From: Anaerofilum sp. An201
GTDB lineage: Bacteria; Bacillota; Clostridia; Oscillospirales; Ruminococcaceae
Length of the DNA stretch: 62,546 nt
NCBI RefSeq assembly: GCF_002160015.1
Contig: NZ_NFJT01000019.1
Coordinates: forward strand, 1-62,546
Direction: 5' to 3'
Translations under genes and position numbers: made by a program
Notes under the pieces: model-generated
The model's database searches: none
Seen by the model: the letters and a program-made list of their open reading frames with translations, nothing else
Told to the model about the DNA's origin: nothing
Shown here: in pieces, positions 16,897-26,900 of the stretch
How positions within the stretch are numbered: position 1 is the stretch's first letter
Layout of the letters: each line of letters opens with the position of its first letter

Positions 16897-17907
16897 ATGA
16901 TCGTTATCCTGAAAAAACACGCCAATCCCGCGGCGGTGGCCGCCCTGCGCGCCGGTTTTGAAGCGCAGGGGCTCAAGCTGCACGAATCCGAGGGCGAGCA
17001 CACCCACATCATCGGCCTGGTGGGCGACACAAAGTCTGTGGACATCGACGCGGTGCGCGCCAATCCCGCCGTGGCCGATGTGCGCCGGGTGAGCGAGCCG
17101 TACAAAAAGGCAAACCGCAAATTCCATCCCGCCGACACGGTGGTGGACTGCGGCGGCGTGCCCATCGGCGGCGGGAAATTCGCCGTGATGGCCGGTCCGT
17201 GCAGTGTGGAGAGCGAGAGCCAGATCCGTTCGGTGGCGGCCGACGTGAAGGCGGCCGGGGCCGCCCTGCTGCGCGGCGGCGCCTTCAAGCCCCGCACCTC
17301 GCCCTACTCGTTCCAGGGCCTGCGCTCGGACGGCCTGGAGCTGCTGAAGGCCGCCCGCGCCGCCACCGGCCTGCCCATCGTGACCGAGATCATGAACACC
17401 GAGCACCTGCCGCTGTTCGAGGACGTGGACGTGATCCAGGTGGGCGCGCGCAACATGCAGAACTTCGAGCTGCTGAAGGAGCTGGGGCGCATCGACAAGC
17501 CCATCCTGCTCAAGCGCGGGCTGTCGGCCACGCTGGAGGAGTTCCTGATGAGCGCCGAGTACATCATGGCCGGCGGCAACGAGAAGGTGATCCTGTGCGA
17601 GCGCGGCATCCGCACCTTTGAGACCAGCATGCGCAACACGCTGGACATCTCGGCGGTGCCGATGCTGAAGCAGATGAGCCACCTGCCGGTGGTGATCGAC
17701 CCCAGCCACGCGGCCGGTATCTCCTGGATGGTGCAGCCGCTGGCGATGGCCGCCATCGCCGCCGGCGCCGACGGCTTGATGATCGAGGTGCACAACGATC
17801 CCGCCCACGCCCTCAGCGACGGCGCGCAGAGCCTGAATCCCGCCCAGTTCGCCGCCCTGATGGATCAGGTGAAACCCGCGGTGGAGTTCTTCGGCAAGTC
17901 GCTGTGA
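16897..17907 (+). CDS. aroF: 3-deoxy-7-phosphoheptulonate (DAHP) synthase
   Basis: A 336-residue enzyme that condenses phosphoenolpyruvate and erythrose-4-phosphate, the first step to aromatic amino acids. Residues 1-75 form a ferredoxin-like regulatory domain starting MIVILKKHAN; the barrel follows with GPCSVES, RGGAFKPRTSPYSFQG and VIDPSHAAG. This is the N-terminally extended type known from Thermotoga, usually inhibited by Tyr and Phe. GGGGG lies eight bases before the ATG. Transcription appears to be controlled by the leader attenuator immediately upstream. Confidence 0.96.
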   Translation: MIVILKKHANPAAVAALRAGFEAQGLKLHESEGEHTHIIGLVGDTKSVDIDAVRANPAVADVRRVSEPYKKANRKFHPADTVVDCGGVPIGGGKFAVMAGPCSVESESQIRSVAADVKAAGAALLRGGAFKPRTSPYSFQGLRSDGLELLKAARAATGLPIVTEIMNTEHLPLFEDVDVIQVGARNMQNFELLKELGRIDKPILLKRGLSATLEEFLMSAEYIMAGGNEKVILCERGIRTFETSMRNTLDISAVPMLKQMSHLPVVIDPSHAAGISWMVQPLAMAAIAAGADGLMIEVHNDPAHALSDGAQSLNPAQFAALMDQVKPAVEFFGKSL

Positions 17908-18107
17908 GCCGCGGCATACCGGGCCAGGTGCAAAATCAGCTGCATGGGGGTGGGGCGCTGTCCGCCGCCCGCCGCCAGTAATTCGGCACGGCCGCGGCCG
18001 TTCCACATCTCGTCGATCAGCGCCTCGATCTCCTGTTCCACCTGGGCGGGCGTCGCGCCGTTTTTGCGGGCGATCTCGTCCCGCAGCCGCAGCCATTCTG
18101 TCTGCAT
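17865..18107 (-). CDS. Small helical protein, Spo0A C-terminus-like
   Basis: An 80-residue protein starting MQTEWLRLRDEIARKNG with AAAGGGGA upstream. The stretch NGATPAQVEQEIEALIDEMW resembles the helix of the Spo0A DNA-binding C-terminal domain that precedes its recognition helix, and PTPMQLILHLARYA follows. Similar short proteins occur in gut Clostridia, but I cannot assign a function. It is convergent with aroF and overlaps its last 43 bases. An upstream extension to 18188 has no ribosome site. Confidence 0.55.
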   Translation of the reverse strand: MQTEWLRLRDEIARKNGATPAQVEQEIEALIDEMWNGRGRAELLAAGGGQRPTPMQLILHLARYAAAHSDLPKNSTAGFT

Positions 18108-18217
18108 CTCTGTTTTCCCCTTTCCGTGCGCACGCTGCCGGGCGCATCCCTGACAGTATGCCCCGCACGGAATCGCTTTACCCGTCATATCTATTTTATA
18201 AAAGGAGGGACCGTCCT

Positions 18218-19153
18218 GTGAAGATCGCTTCGTCCATCGCCGAGCTTGTCGGCAACACCCCGCTTGTACAGCTGCCCGCCCTGAGCCGGCTGCACCGCAC
18301 CGTCACCCCCGTCATCGCCAAGCTGGAGTGTTTCAACCCGCTTGGCTCCGCCAAGGACCGCCCGGCGCTGGAGATGATCCGCCGCGCCGAACAAGCCGGG
18401 CTGCTGCGCGCGGGCGGCACCCTCATCGAACCCACCAGCGGCAACACCGGCATCGCGCTGGCCTATCTGGCCGCCAGCCGGGGCTACCGCTGCCTCCTGA
18501 CCATGCCCGAGAGCATGAGCGCCGAGCGGCGCAGTCTGCTGCGCGCGCTGGGAGCACAGCTGGTGCTGACCCCCGCCTCCGAGGGGATGGCCGGCGCGGT
18601 GAAGGCCGCCGAGGAATTGCAGGCGCACACGCCGAACAGCGTGATCCTGGGTCAGTTCGACAACCCGGCCAACCCCGCCGCCCACGCCGCCACCGCTGCC
18701 GAGATCTGGCGCGACACCGACGGCCGGGTGGACATCCTCGTGGCCTGCGTGGGGACCGGCGGCACCCTGTCCGGCACCGCCCGCGCGCTGAAGGAGCAGA
18801 ACCCCGCGCTGCGCGCGGTGGCGGTGGAGCCCTCTGCCAGCCCGCTGCTGCAGGGCGGCAAGGCCGGCCCGCACAAGATCCAGGGCATCGGCGCGAACTT
18901 CGTGCCCGCCAACTACGACGCCTCGGTGGTGGACGAGATCATCGGGGTGGCCGACGCCGACGCGACGGACACCGCCCGCTTCCTGGCCCATCACGAGGGC
19001 GTGTTCGTGGGCATCTCGTCCGGTGCGGCGGCCTTTGCGGCGGCGCAGGTGGCGGCACGCCCCGAAAACGCCGGCAAGACCGTCGTGGCCATCCTGCCCG
19101 ACACCGGCGAGCGATATCTGTCCACCGGCATCTTTGACGAGGTGAGCGTATGA
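18218..19153 (+). CDS. cysK: Cysteine synthase A, GTG start
   Basis: A 311-residue PLP enzyme converting O-acetylserine and sulfide to cysteine. Motifs: [11 protein letters not shown] at the start, the PLP lysine in [11 protein letters not shown], the substrate loop TSGNTGIA, and GTGGTLSG for phosphate binding. GTG at 18218 is chosen because GGAGG lies nine bases upstream; an in-frame ATG at 18158 has no ribosome site and adds 20 atypical residues. It overlaps cysE by four bases, so the two are translated together. Confidence 0.95.
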   Translation: MKIASSIAELVGNTPLVQLPALSRLHRTVTPVIAKLECFNPLGSAKDRPALEMIRRAEQAGLLRAGGTLIEPTSGNTGIALAYLAASRGYRCLLTMPESMSAERRSLLRALGAQLVLTPASEGMAGAVKAAEELQAHTPNSVILGQFDNPANPAAHAATAAEIWRDTDGRVDILVACVGTGGTLSGTARALKEQNPALRAVAVEPSASPLLQGGKAGPHKIQGIGANFVPANYDASVVDEIIGVADADATDTARFLAHHEGVFVGISSGAAAFAAAQVAARPENAGKTVVAILPDTGERYLSTGIFDEVSV

Positions 19154-19770
19154 GCCTTCTGTCCGACGCGCGCAATATTCGTTCCAAGGACCCCGCCGCC
19201 ACCAGCCTGGCCGAGGTGATACTGCTCTACCCCGGCTTTCACGCGCTGCTGTTTTACCGGGTGAGCCACTGGCTGTACCGCCACCGACGCTTCTTTCTGG
19301 CCCGCACCGTGAGCCAGTGGGGACGCGGCTTCACCGGCATCGAGATCCATCCCGGCGCCACCATCGGGCCGGGGCTGTTCATCGACCACGGCAGCGGCGT
19401 GGTGATCGGCGAGACGGCCGAGATCGGGCGCAACTGCACCATCTACCACCAGGTGACGCTGGGCGGCACCGGCAAGGACCACGGCAAGCGACACCCCACC
19501 CTGGGCGACAACGTGCTGGTGGGCGCGGGCGCAAAGGTGCTGGGGCCGGTGGTGATCGGCAGCAACACCCGCATCGCGGCCGGCAGCGTGGTGCTGCAGA
19601 ATCTGCCCTGCAACTGCACCGCCGCCGGTGTTCCCGCCGCGGTGGTGCGGCTGGACGGCGAGCGCATCCGCCCCAGCGACGACCTCAACCAGCGCGACAT
19701 CCCGGATGTGGTGCACAGCCATCTGGAGGATCTGGAGCGGCGGCTGCGCCGGCTGGAGCACAGAGAATAA
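19150..19770 (+). CDS. cysE: Serine O-acetyltransferase
   Basis: A 206-residue acetyltransferase making O-acetylserine for CysK. It has the short helical N-terminus and a left-handed beta-helix of hexapeptide repeats, with [19 protein letters not shown] containing the catalytic His and [18 protein letters not shown]. The ATGA overlap with cysK shows coupling. It is shorter than the enterobacterial enzyme, as usual in Firmicutes. The C-terminal tail that binds CysK is not obvious. Confidence 0.95.
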   Translation: MSLLSDARNIRSKDPAATSLAEVILLYPGFHALLFYRVSHWLYRHRRFFLARTVSQWGRGFTGIEIHPGATIGPGLFIDHGSGVVIGETAEIGRNCTIYHQVTLGGTGKDHGKRHPTLGDNVLVGAGAKVLGPVVIGSNTRIAAGSVVLQNLPCNCTAAGVPAAVVRLDGERIRPSDDLNQRDIPDVVHSHLEDLERRLRRLEHRE

Positions 19771-19784
19771 CGGGGCGTTTCCCA

Positions 19785-19812
19785 TTGTTTTGTCACAAAT
19801 TTGTGGTATGAT
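19785..19812 (+). promoter_or_regulatory. Possible promoter of the cyclophilin gene
   Basis: TTGTTT, 16 bases, TATGAT, with the palindrome CACAAATTTGTG (19794-19805) inside the spacer. The start would fall inside the hairpin at 19817-19837, which makes its use uncertain. Confidence 0.35.
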
Positions 19813-19816
19813 AAAA

Positions 19817-19846
19817 GCCGGGCCTGTGCGGCCCGGCGTATTTTTT
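19817..19846 (+). terminator. Terminator of cysK-cysE
   Basis: GCCGGGCC and GGCCCGGC form an 8-bp perfect stem with a 5-base loop, then TATTTTTT. It lies 47 bases after cysE and just before the cyclophilin ribosome site. Confidence 0.85.
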
Positions 19847-19864
19847 GACAAAAGGAGTTTTTGA

Positions 19865-20470
19865 ATGATGAAACGTCTGCTTTCTCTGTGTGCGGCGGCC
19901 GCTGTGACGCTGGGCCTGCTGGCCGGGTGCTCGTCCGCTCCCACTCCCCAGCCCGACGGCGAGGATCTGCTCTCCGGCACCCATCACGCCGAGATCGTGG
20001 TGAAGGACTACGGCACCATCAAGGTGGAGCTGGACGCCGACACCGCTCCCATCACGGTGACCAACTTTGTGAATCTGGCCAAGGACGGCTTCTACGACGG
20101 CCTGACCTTTCACCGCATCATCAGCGGCTTCATGATCCAGGGCGGCGACCCCAACGGTGACGGCACCGGCGGTTCCGAGGAAACCATCAAGGGCGAGTTT
20201 TCCGAAAACGGCGTGGAGAACGACATCTCGCACGAGCGCGGCGTGATCTCGATGGCGCGCGCGCAGGATATGGACAGCGCCAGCAGCCAGTTCTTCATCA
20301 TGCACGCCGACGCCGACTATCTGGACGGCAACTATGCGGCCTTCGGCCATGTCACCGAGGGCATGGAGGTGGTGGACGCCATCTGCGACAGCACCCCGGT
20401 GACCGACAACAACGGCACCGTGGCCAAAGAGAACCAGCCGGTGATCGAGTCCATCACCATCATCGACTGA
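19865..20470 (+). CDS. Lipoprotein peptidyl-prolyl cis-trans isomerase (cyclophilin)
   Basis: A 201-residue cyclophilin. Residues 1-21 are a lipoprotein signal ending LGLLAGC, so it should be tethered on the outer face of the membrane, where it may help fold exported proteins. The cyclophilin core is visible as NFVNLAKDGFYDGLTFHRIISGFMIQGGD and ARAQDMDSASSQFFIMH. GGAG lies seven bases ahead of the ATG. The genes on either side give no further hint. Confidence 0.93.
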   Translation: MMKRLLSLCAAAAVTLGLLAGCSSAPTPQPDGEDLLSGTHHAEIVVKDYGTIKVELDADTAPITVTNFVNLAKDGFYDGLTFHRIISGFMIQGGDPNGDGTGGSEETIKGEFSENGVENDISHERGVISMARAQDMDSASSQFFIMHADADYLDGNYAAFGHVTEGMEVVDAICDSTPVTDNNGTVAKENQPVIESITIID

Positions 20471-20489
20471 CCCCGCTTTTTCAACACCA

Positions 20490-20532
20490 AAACACACCGT
20501 GTCCCCTTCCCCGGGCGCACGGTGTGTTTTTT
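20490..20532. terminator. Shared terminator of cyclophilin and spoIIID
   Basis: ACACACCGTG (20492-20501) pairs with CACGGTGTGT (20518-20527), flanked by A and T runs on either side. It can serve both convergent genes. Confidence 0.88.
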
Positions 20533-20550
20533 GCCGCCCGAAAACGCCGG

Positions 20551-20805
20551 TCAGACGCTGTCCGGGTGGTATTTGCGGCGGGTGGCGTCGCCGCCCCGCA
20601 GATGGCGCTCGGCTTTGTTTTTGGCCAGCACCGTCCTCACCTGGCGCGCCAGCGCGGGGTTCAGACGCCGCAGACGGCTGGTGATGTCTTTATGTACCGT
20701 ACTTTTTGAAATTCCAAACTGCATGGCCGCACCGCGCACCGTCGCGCCTGTTTCCAGGATATATTCCGCCAGGCGCGCCGCTCGTTCCTCCGGGTTGCCT
20801 TTCAT
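20551..20805 (-). CDS. spoIIID: Sporulation regulator SpoIIID
   Basis: An 84-residue DNA-binding protein of the mother-cell sporulation programme. The helix-turn-helix region GATVRGAAMQFGISKSTVHKD and the C-terminal basic stretch RHLRGGDATRRKY match SpoIIID closely. GGGGAG lies seven bases ahead of the ATG. A CATAAGCT box with CATA 14 bases upstream (around 20845-20875) could be a sigma-E promoter, but this is weak. It is the best sign that the organism descends from spore formers. Confidence 0.95.
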   Translation of the reverse strand: MKGNPEERAARLAEYILETGATVRGAAMQFGISKSTVHKDITSRLRRLNPALARQVRTVLAKNKAERHLRGGDATRRKYHPDSV

Positions 20806-20908
20806 GGGTAGTCTCCCCTTTCCCCTGGTGTTTTTTACAGCTTATGAAACACCGAGGAAGGGTATGATTCCCGCGCCGTGTGCGCGGAGTTGAGCGGATA
20901 GACAGAAC

Positions 20909-20942
20909 AGGCCGCCGCGGGATCAAAACCCCGCGGCGGCCT
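20909..20942 (-). terminator. Strong hairpin after the GH101 gene
   Basis: AGGCCGCCGCGGG and its complement form a 13-bp stem with a short loop, 43 bases after the stop codon. The T run is poor, so termination may be helped by Rho or the hairpin may only protect the transcript end. Confidence 0.6.
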
Positions 20943-20984
20943 GGCTGTCTGCTTGAAAGGCTGACTGCCCTGGTATACCAGTGA

Positions 20985-23900
20985 TCAGAACGATCTGCGG
21001 CGCCGCACCAGGATAACGGCTGCCGTCAGACAGGACAGTCCCGCCAGCAGCAGGAAACTGTATACAGGCGCTTCGCCCGTGGGAGGAAGCACCGGCTCGG
21101 CCGTGGGCTGCACGGTCGGCTCATCGGTGGGCTGAGCGGTCGGCTGGGCCGTCGGCTCGGCGGTCGGTTTTGCCGTGGGCTGAGCGGTGGGCTCGGCCGT
21201 AGGCTCGGCGGTGGGTTCGGCAGTGGGCTGCGGCCGGCTTGCCTGCATGGCGTCAAAGGCAGCCTGCAGGTCGCTCAGCTGCTGGTCGATGACGTCCTGC
21301 AGCGCGTTCGCATCTTCCAGCACCGCTTTCGCGCGCTCCCGCTCCTGCTGCCAGGCCTGCCAGGCTTCGTCGGTGGCTCCGTCCTGCTTCTCGTCCGCGG
21401 TGCGGTCGTAGAACTCCTGCAGGGCGGTCTTGTTTCCGGTCATGCTCAGCGAATGCACCGCGTCCAGCAGCGCGTTGTAGCAGGCTGTCAGCTCCTGCTC
21501 GGAGGGCGACTCCTGGGCCAGCAGCGCGTCGGCCTGCTCCAGAGCCGCTTCCAGCTTCTCCTTCACGGAGGCGATCACCCACTGGTACTCCTCTTCCTGC
21601 TGACGGGCACGGGCGTATTCCACCAGCTCGCGCAGTTCTTCCTTGTCCACGACCACGGTGCGGGGCAGCACCGTCACTTCACACACAGCGCGCAGCGAGG
21701 TGCCCTGCACCGATCCTTCCACCGTGAAGGTGCCTTCCTGTGCATAGCGGTCGGCGGGGATCTCATCCCATTCCACCGCCACCGGCGCGGTGTGGCCGTC
21801 CTCATAGACGGCATTCACCGTTTCGGGAAGCTGGGGGGCGACCTCCCGGATGGTCTGGACCTGTACGGTCTCCAGCGAGGCGATGACCTCGGAGGGGTCC
21901 TTCTCCATCTCGCGGATGGACACGTCGTCCAGGCTGAGATAGGCGTATTCCATGTAGCTGCCTTCGGGCTTTTCGCCTTCGGCCGGCGCGTTCTGGATAT
22001 CCTTCAGATACAGCAGCGCCAGATAGCAGCCCTCGGTATCGCCGGTGTTGAAGGAAAGCGTCACCGTCCTGCCTTCTTCGTTCAGCTCAGTGGCCTCCAG
22101 CACCTGGCTGCACACCTTTGTGCCGTCGGGGCGCAGCACCGCGATCTCGTGGTAACCGGTCAGGCCGGTCTCGTAGGTGAATTTCAGCTCATAGTCGGTA
22201 TTCGGCTGCAGCACCACATCTTCACGGGTGCGCAGGGCTTCGCCCACCCGCCCGAATTCGTTGCTCTTCAGCGAGAAATTGCCGTTGAGCACATAGTTGG
22301 TGAACTGGTCCATCTCCTCGCGGTACTCGGCAAGATGGGTGTAGCCGCCGCTCAGATAGGAGTAGGTGAAGGCGCCCAGGCCCTGCTCCACGTTTTCAAA
22401 GTCCTCGTAGAGCACATAGTCCTCGTATTCGTCCTCTCCGGCCAGGATCGGGGTGGTGAGATCGGTGAAGAGGGTCACGTCGTCCACCAGCACGGCGTCC
22501 GTGCCGCAGGCGGCCTCCAGCGACAGCTGCGCCTCGGTGACGCCCTCCGGCACATGGAAGGTGACGCGCACCTTCTGGAAGTTGTCCCATTCGCCGGCGC
22601 CGGCGGCGGGGAAATATTTGCTCTGGTCATAGTGGCGCAGGGTGGTGGGCAGCGCGGTGGCCGTGCGTTCGCCCTCTCCGGCATCCACCGAAACGGTGAG
22701 CTGCCCGTCCTCGCCCACATTCGTGAACAGATAAAGGGTGTAGTCCTGTCCGGGCTCCAGGCCGGTGATGGTCTGGCTGAGACGGGAGGTCTGGCCTTCT
22801 CCGGTGACCGAGAGACGGGTCTCCCAGGTGGCGGAATCCTTGACGACCTCGGCCTCGGCGTCGCCGGATACCTCCCAGCCCGCCAGCGAGGTGTCGTCAA
22901 AACCGGGGTTGCTCATGCCGCTGCCGCTGCCGAAATCTCCGGCCACACGCGGCGCCGGGGAACCGTGGGGATACAGCACGTATCCGGTCTCTGCCTGGGC
23001 GTCCAGCGTGATCTCGCCGTTCACGATGTCGATGGTGGCAACCAGCTCTTTGTCGTCGCCGCTGAGCTGGTAGAGGTCGGCCTGGTCGATGTCGGCCCAG
23101 TTTTCCGGGACCTGCCAGGTGGTCTCGCCGCCCTTTGCGTTCCAGTGGTAGATCTTGCCCGCTTCGGTGGGGTCTTTTTCGGTGCTGTCCTCGGTGTACC
23201 AGGGGATGAACAGGACCGCGTCGCCGGTGTCCGAACCGGCCCAGGTGGCGTCCTGCTGATCGAGGTTCCACCACTCCCACTCGGCCAGCAGCCGGCCGTT
23301 GCGGGTGAGGCGGACGGTGCTGCCGTCGCCCTGTACGCCCGCGCCGGTCTTTTCGGTGCGCACGCCGTCCGAGAACTGCACGAAGTCGTCCTCGATCTGC
23401 ATCACTTCAAAGTGCTGCAGGTATTTGGCGGGGAGCACATGGTTGAAGAAGTCTGTGGTGGCTTCGCTGATATTGTTCTGGTTGCCCCAGGAACCAACGC
23501 GCGGCATGATGCCGGTGTTGAACAGCGCGTTGGTGACGAACACATCCACATCCGGCTTCACAAAGCGCAGGATGGTGCTGTTGTTGCCGTGGTTGGGGTA
23601 GGAGCGGTCGCGTCCCCAGTGGGTGAAGGCCGCGCCGGTCTCCAGCGAACCGCCGAACTCGGTGCCGGCGATGAGGCCCAGGCCGTTCAGGTTCTCCACC
23701 AGGTCCTGTGCCATCCAGGTGGTGCCGCTGTAGATGTCCACATATACGAAGGACAGGCCGGGCAGCGTTTCTTTCAGGCGGCGCAGGTTCTCGGCGCGGT
23801 TGCCGGAAAGGATATCCTTTGTCTCATCCACCCAGTAGGCCTGGTCGATCCAGCCCCAGTTGGCGCTCAGAGGACGGGTCATCACATCCTCGTTGAAATA

Positions 23901-26900
23901 GAAGGCGTCGGGATTGTGCTCGCTGACGTTGATGTGCACGCCGAACTTGACATTGTAGTCCTTGCCTTCCTCGATGATGGCGTTGAAGTCCTCCGCCCCG
24001 CCCTGGCGGACGCCCACATGCCCGCCGTAGTCGGCGTGGGAGTCGTCGTGGCCCTCGGCGGCGAAGCCCTTGTGCATCACCATCTGGCCGAAGCCGTCGG
24101 TGTAGTTGTAGATGGTCTTGGCCAGATCCAGCGTGCGCAGGAACGGCTGCTGCACCTGGCTGGCAAAGTTCATCGTGATGTACATCATGTTGTCTTTCAT
24201 GGTGTCCATCCCGTAGATTTCGGTGCGGATGTTGCGGTGATTGGCCGCGGCGTCCTGCCAGTCGACCGCGCCGCTGCCGTTGTAGTCGGCGCAGACGGCC
24301 ACCTTCGACCAGGGCAGTTCCGGCTCGTTCTCCTCCTGCAGGTCCAGCGGGGTGCGCAGGGTGAAGGTGCCGTCGCCGATCCAGCCCTGGGTGCCGGCCT
24401 CGGTCTCCTCGAAGCCCACCGTCAGCTTTTGCGCCGACTCAAAAATGTTGTTGTTGATGGTGGCGGCCAGCCCGCCGCCGGACAGCATGGCATACCCGCG
24501 GGACGCCTGCATGGCGCCGGGGAACTGTTCCGCCGTGTCGTAGATGTGGTCGGTGACCTGGAACCAGCCGCCCTGTGCTTCCACCGAGGCATGGCTGGCC
24601 GCGGCGTCGCCGGCGGGAGTGGCGGCCAGCGCGCTGTTTTCAAAGCGCATGGTCTCCACCAGCAGCTCGCCTTCTTCCTGCAGGTCTGTCATCTGCATCT
24701 GCAGCACGCCGTCCTTCACCTGATAGCGCAGCGTCATCTTCACCTGCTGCAGCGGGAAATCAAGGGTGTATTCCAGCGTGTCGTCCGCGGTTTTTTCCGC
24801 GCTCACCAGCGGCACGCAGCGGCTGCCGTTGAGATACACGCCGTATTTCTTCGCCACCGAACCGGGCAGCACGCCGCCGTCCATCCGGTATTCGATCACC
24901 CGCGGGAAGGCCGCGTCCATCGTCACAGACAGCTCGCCGTCGGTGAGCTCCACCGGCTGCTCGGGACGGTCGTCTGCGGCGGGTTCGTAGTTTTCGGTGA
25001 TCTTCAGGTTATCCAGCAGCACCACGCCCGGCTTCCACTGCTTGCGGATGCCGAAGCGTCCGGCCGCTTCGCCCAGCATATCCACCGCCCCGGCAAACAC
25101 CTGCTTGCCGTCCAGCTCCAGCGACACGTTGCTGCCCTGGACGCTGAGCTTGACATGCACGGTGGTATCGGGCGTCAGCGCGGTGCTCACCGCTATGCCG
25201 CCGTACTGCGTGTCGCACAGCCAGAACCAGGAGCTGCCGGTGTCGTAGAACACCGACTGATAGCTGGTCTCGTCCGCGCGGAACAAAAAGCCCACCCGGC
25301 CGAAGTCGCTGTCTTCCTGGTTTTCGGGCAGCATGCTGCAGAAATCGAATTCATAGGTGCCGTCCACCAGCAGCGGGGTGTCCATCGCGATCGCGTTGCT
25401 GACCGCGCTGATGTCCAGGCGCAGCTGGCCGTCCTCTGTCTGGGACGCCTGCGCGCCGGTCCAGCCGCCCAGATTGTCGGCATCGGAAAAATCGTTGGAA
25501 TACCAGTAGAGCTCGCGGAATTCACTGCCCGACACCGCCAGTTCCAGCGGGCTGTCGGTGGGGTTGTACAGGCCCAGCGTGCCCTCCTGCTCCGGGCAGG
25601 GGTTGGCGGCGCGGCCGATCTCCACATCGTTCAGGAAAACGCGGCACTCGGCGCCGGCCTGCACCACGCACACCTTCACGCTGTCCCCGGCGCTGAACCG
25701 GAGGCTGTCGGAGGCCACCGTCGTGCTCTCTCCGTTTGCAAAGCGCAGCGTGTAGCTGCCGTCGCCCAGCGTATAGAGGGCGGTGTACGCCTCGTCCGTC
25801 GCCTGGAACACCACGCCGAAGGCGCCGTTCTCACCGGCGCGCAGACGCCATGTGTTGGCGCCGCCCGCGCGCACTTCCTCCTTGTTGTTCAGCACAACGC
25901 CGTTGGCCGGGATGGTGAAGCCGGCAAGGCCGTCCTCCACAACGGGATTGCCCGTCCAGTCGGCTGCGTCCTGCGCGTAGTCCTCCGACCACTCCAGGCG
26001 CGGCAGCACTATCTCCGGTTCCTCGTAGTCTCTGCCCATGTCGAGCATCTCTTCGGTGAAGATCAGATCGTCCACATAGAAGGTGGCCCCGCCGGGATTG
26101 AGGAACCCGTAGGTGCCGGCGTTGGGCGAAAGTCCCGCCTGGGTGAATACGCCGTAGCGCATGCCGTTCACCGCGATCTCCACATCGTCGCCGTTGAACT
26201 GGAGCTTGATGTCGAGCCATTCATTGGTGGGCAGGGTCTTGAGGGTGGGCAGGTAGGTGGGATAGCCCACATTGTAGGAACCCTCGTTGCACACATACCA
26301 CGCGCCGGACTGGGTGAACTGGTTGGCCTCCTTCACCGCATCCTCGGCGCGGTAGATGAATCCGAACTGGAAATACACGCTGCTGGTGGGATGCTCGGCC
26401 TTCACCCGCATCGAGAGGGTGCCGTCCTTGATGGCCGGCGCCGACGCATCGCGCGCAAAGTAGCGCCCTGCTTCGCCCGCTTCAAAATTGGACACTTTCA
26501 GGACATGGTTGCCGGGCTGGTCGGAGTCCTCCACCACCTCGGCCCGCGCGCCTTCCCATTCGCCGGGCTGGCCGTCCTCATAGTCCTTCTCGTAGCGGAT
26601 CAGATCCGGCTGCTCCTGCGCCCATACCAGCGCGTAGTCCACCGATCCCTGCAGCACACCGTGCGCCTCGGGATTGTTGTTCTCGCCGGTGTAGGTGAGG
26701 GCGAGCCGGTGCTCGCCCTCCTGCAGGCCGGAAGCGGAGTAGATCTTCGTTTCGGCCGCGTAGGAAGGGGCATAGGTGTCGGCGGTGCCGGCCGGCTGGC
26801 CGTCGATGCTCACATCAAAGGTCAGGCCGGTATAGTTCACGTCGCCGTACAGCTCCACCGCGTTGCCTGTGAAGGTGAAGCTCATCGTCGCCCCCACGGT

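Noticed and set aside
18108-18217. ATG at 18158 as the start of cysK
   Set aside because: It has no ribosome site, adds 20 atypical residues, and the GTG at 18218 has GGAGG at the right distance.
21080-21235. Short regular repeats considered as a CRISPR array
   Set aside because: The unit is 12 bp without spacers and is in frame, encoding the PTxxP stalk of the GH101 protein.
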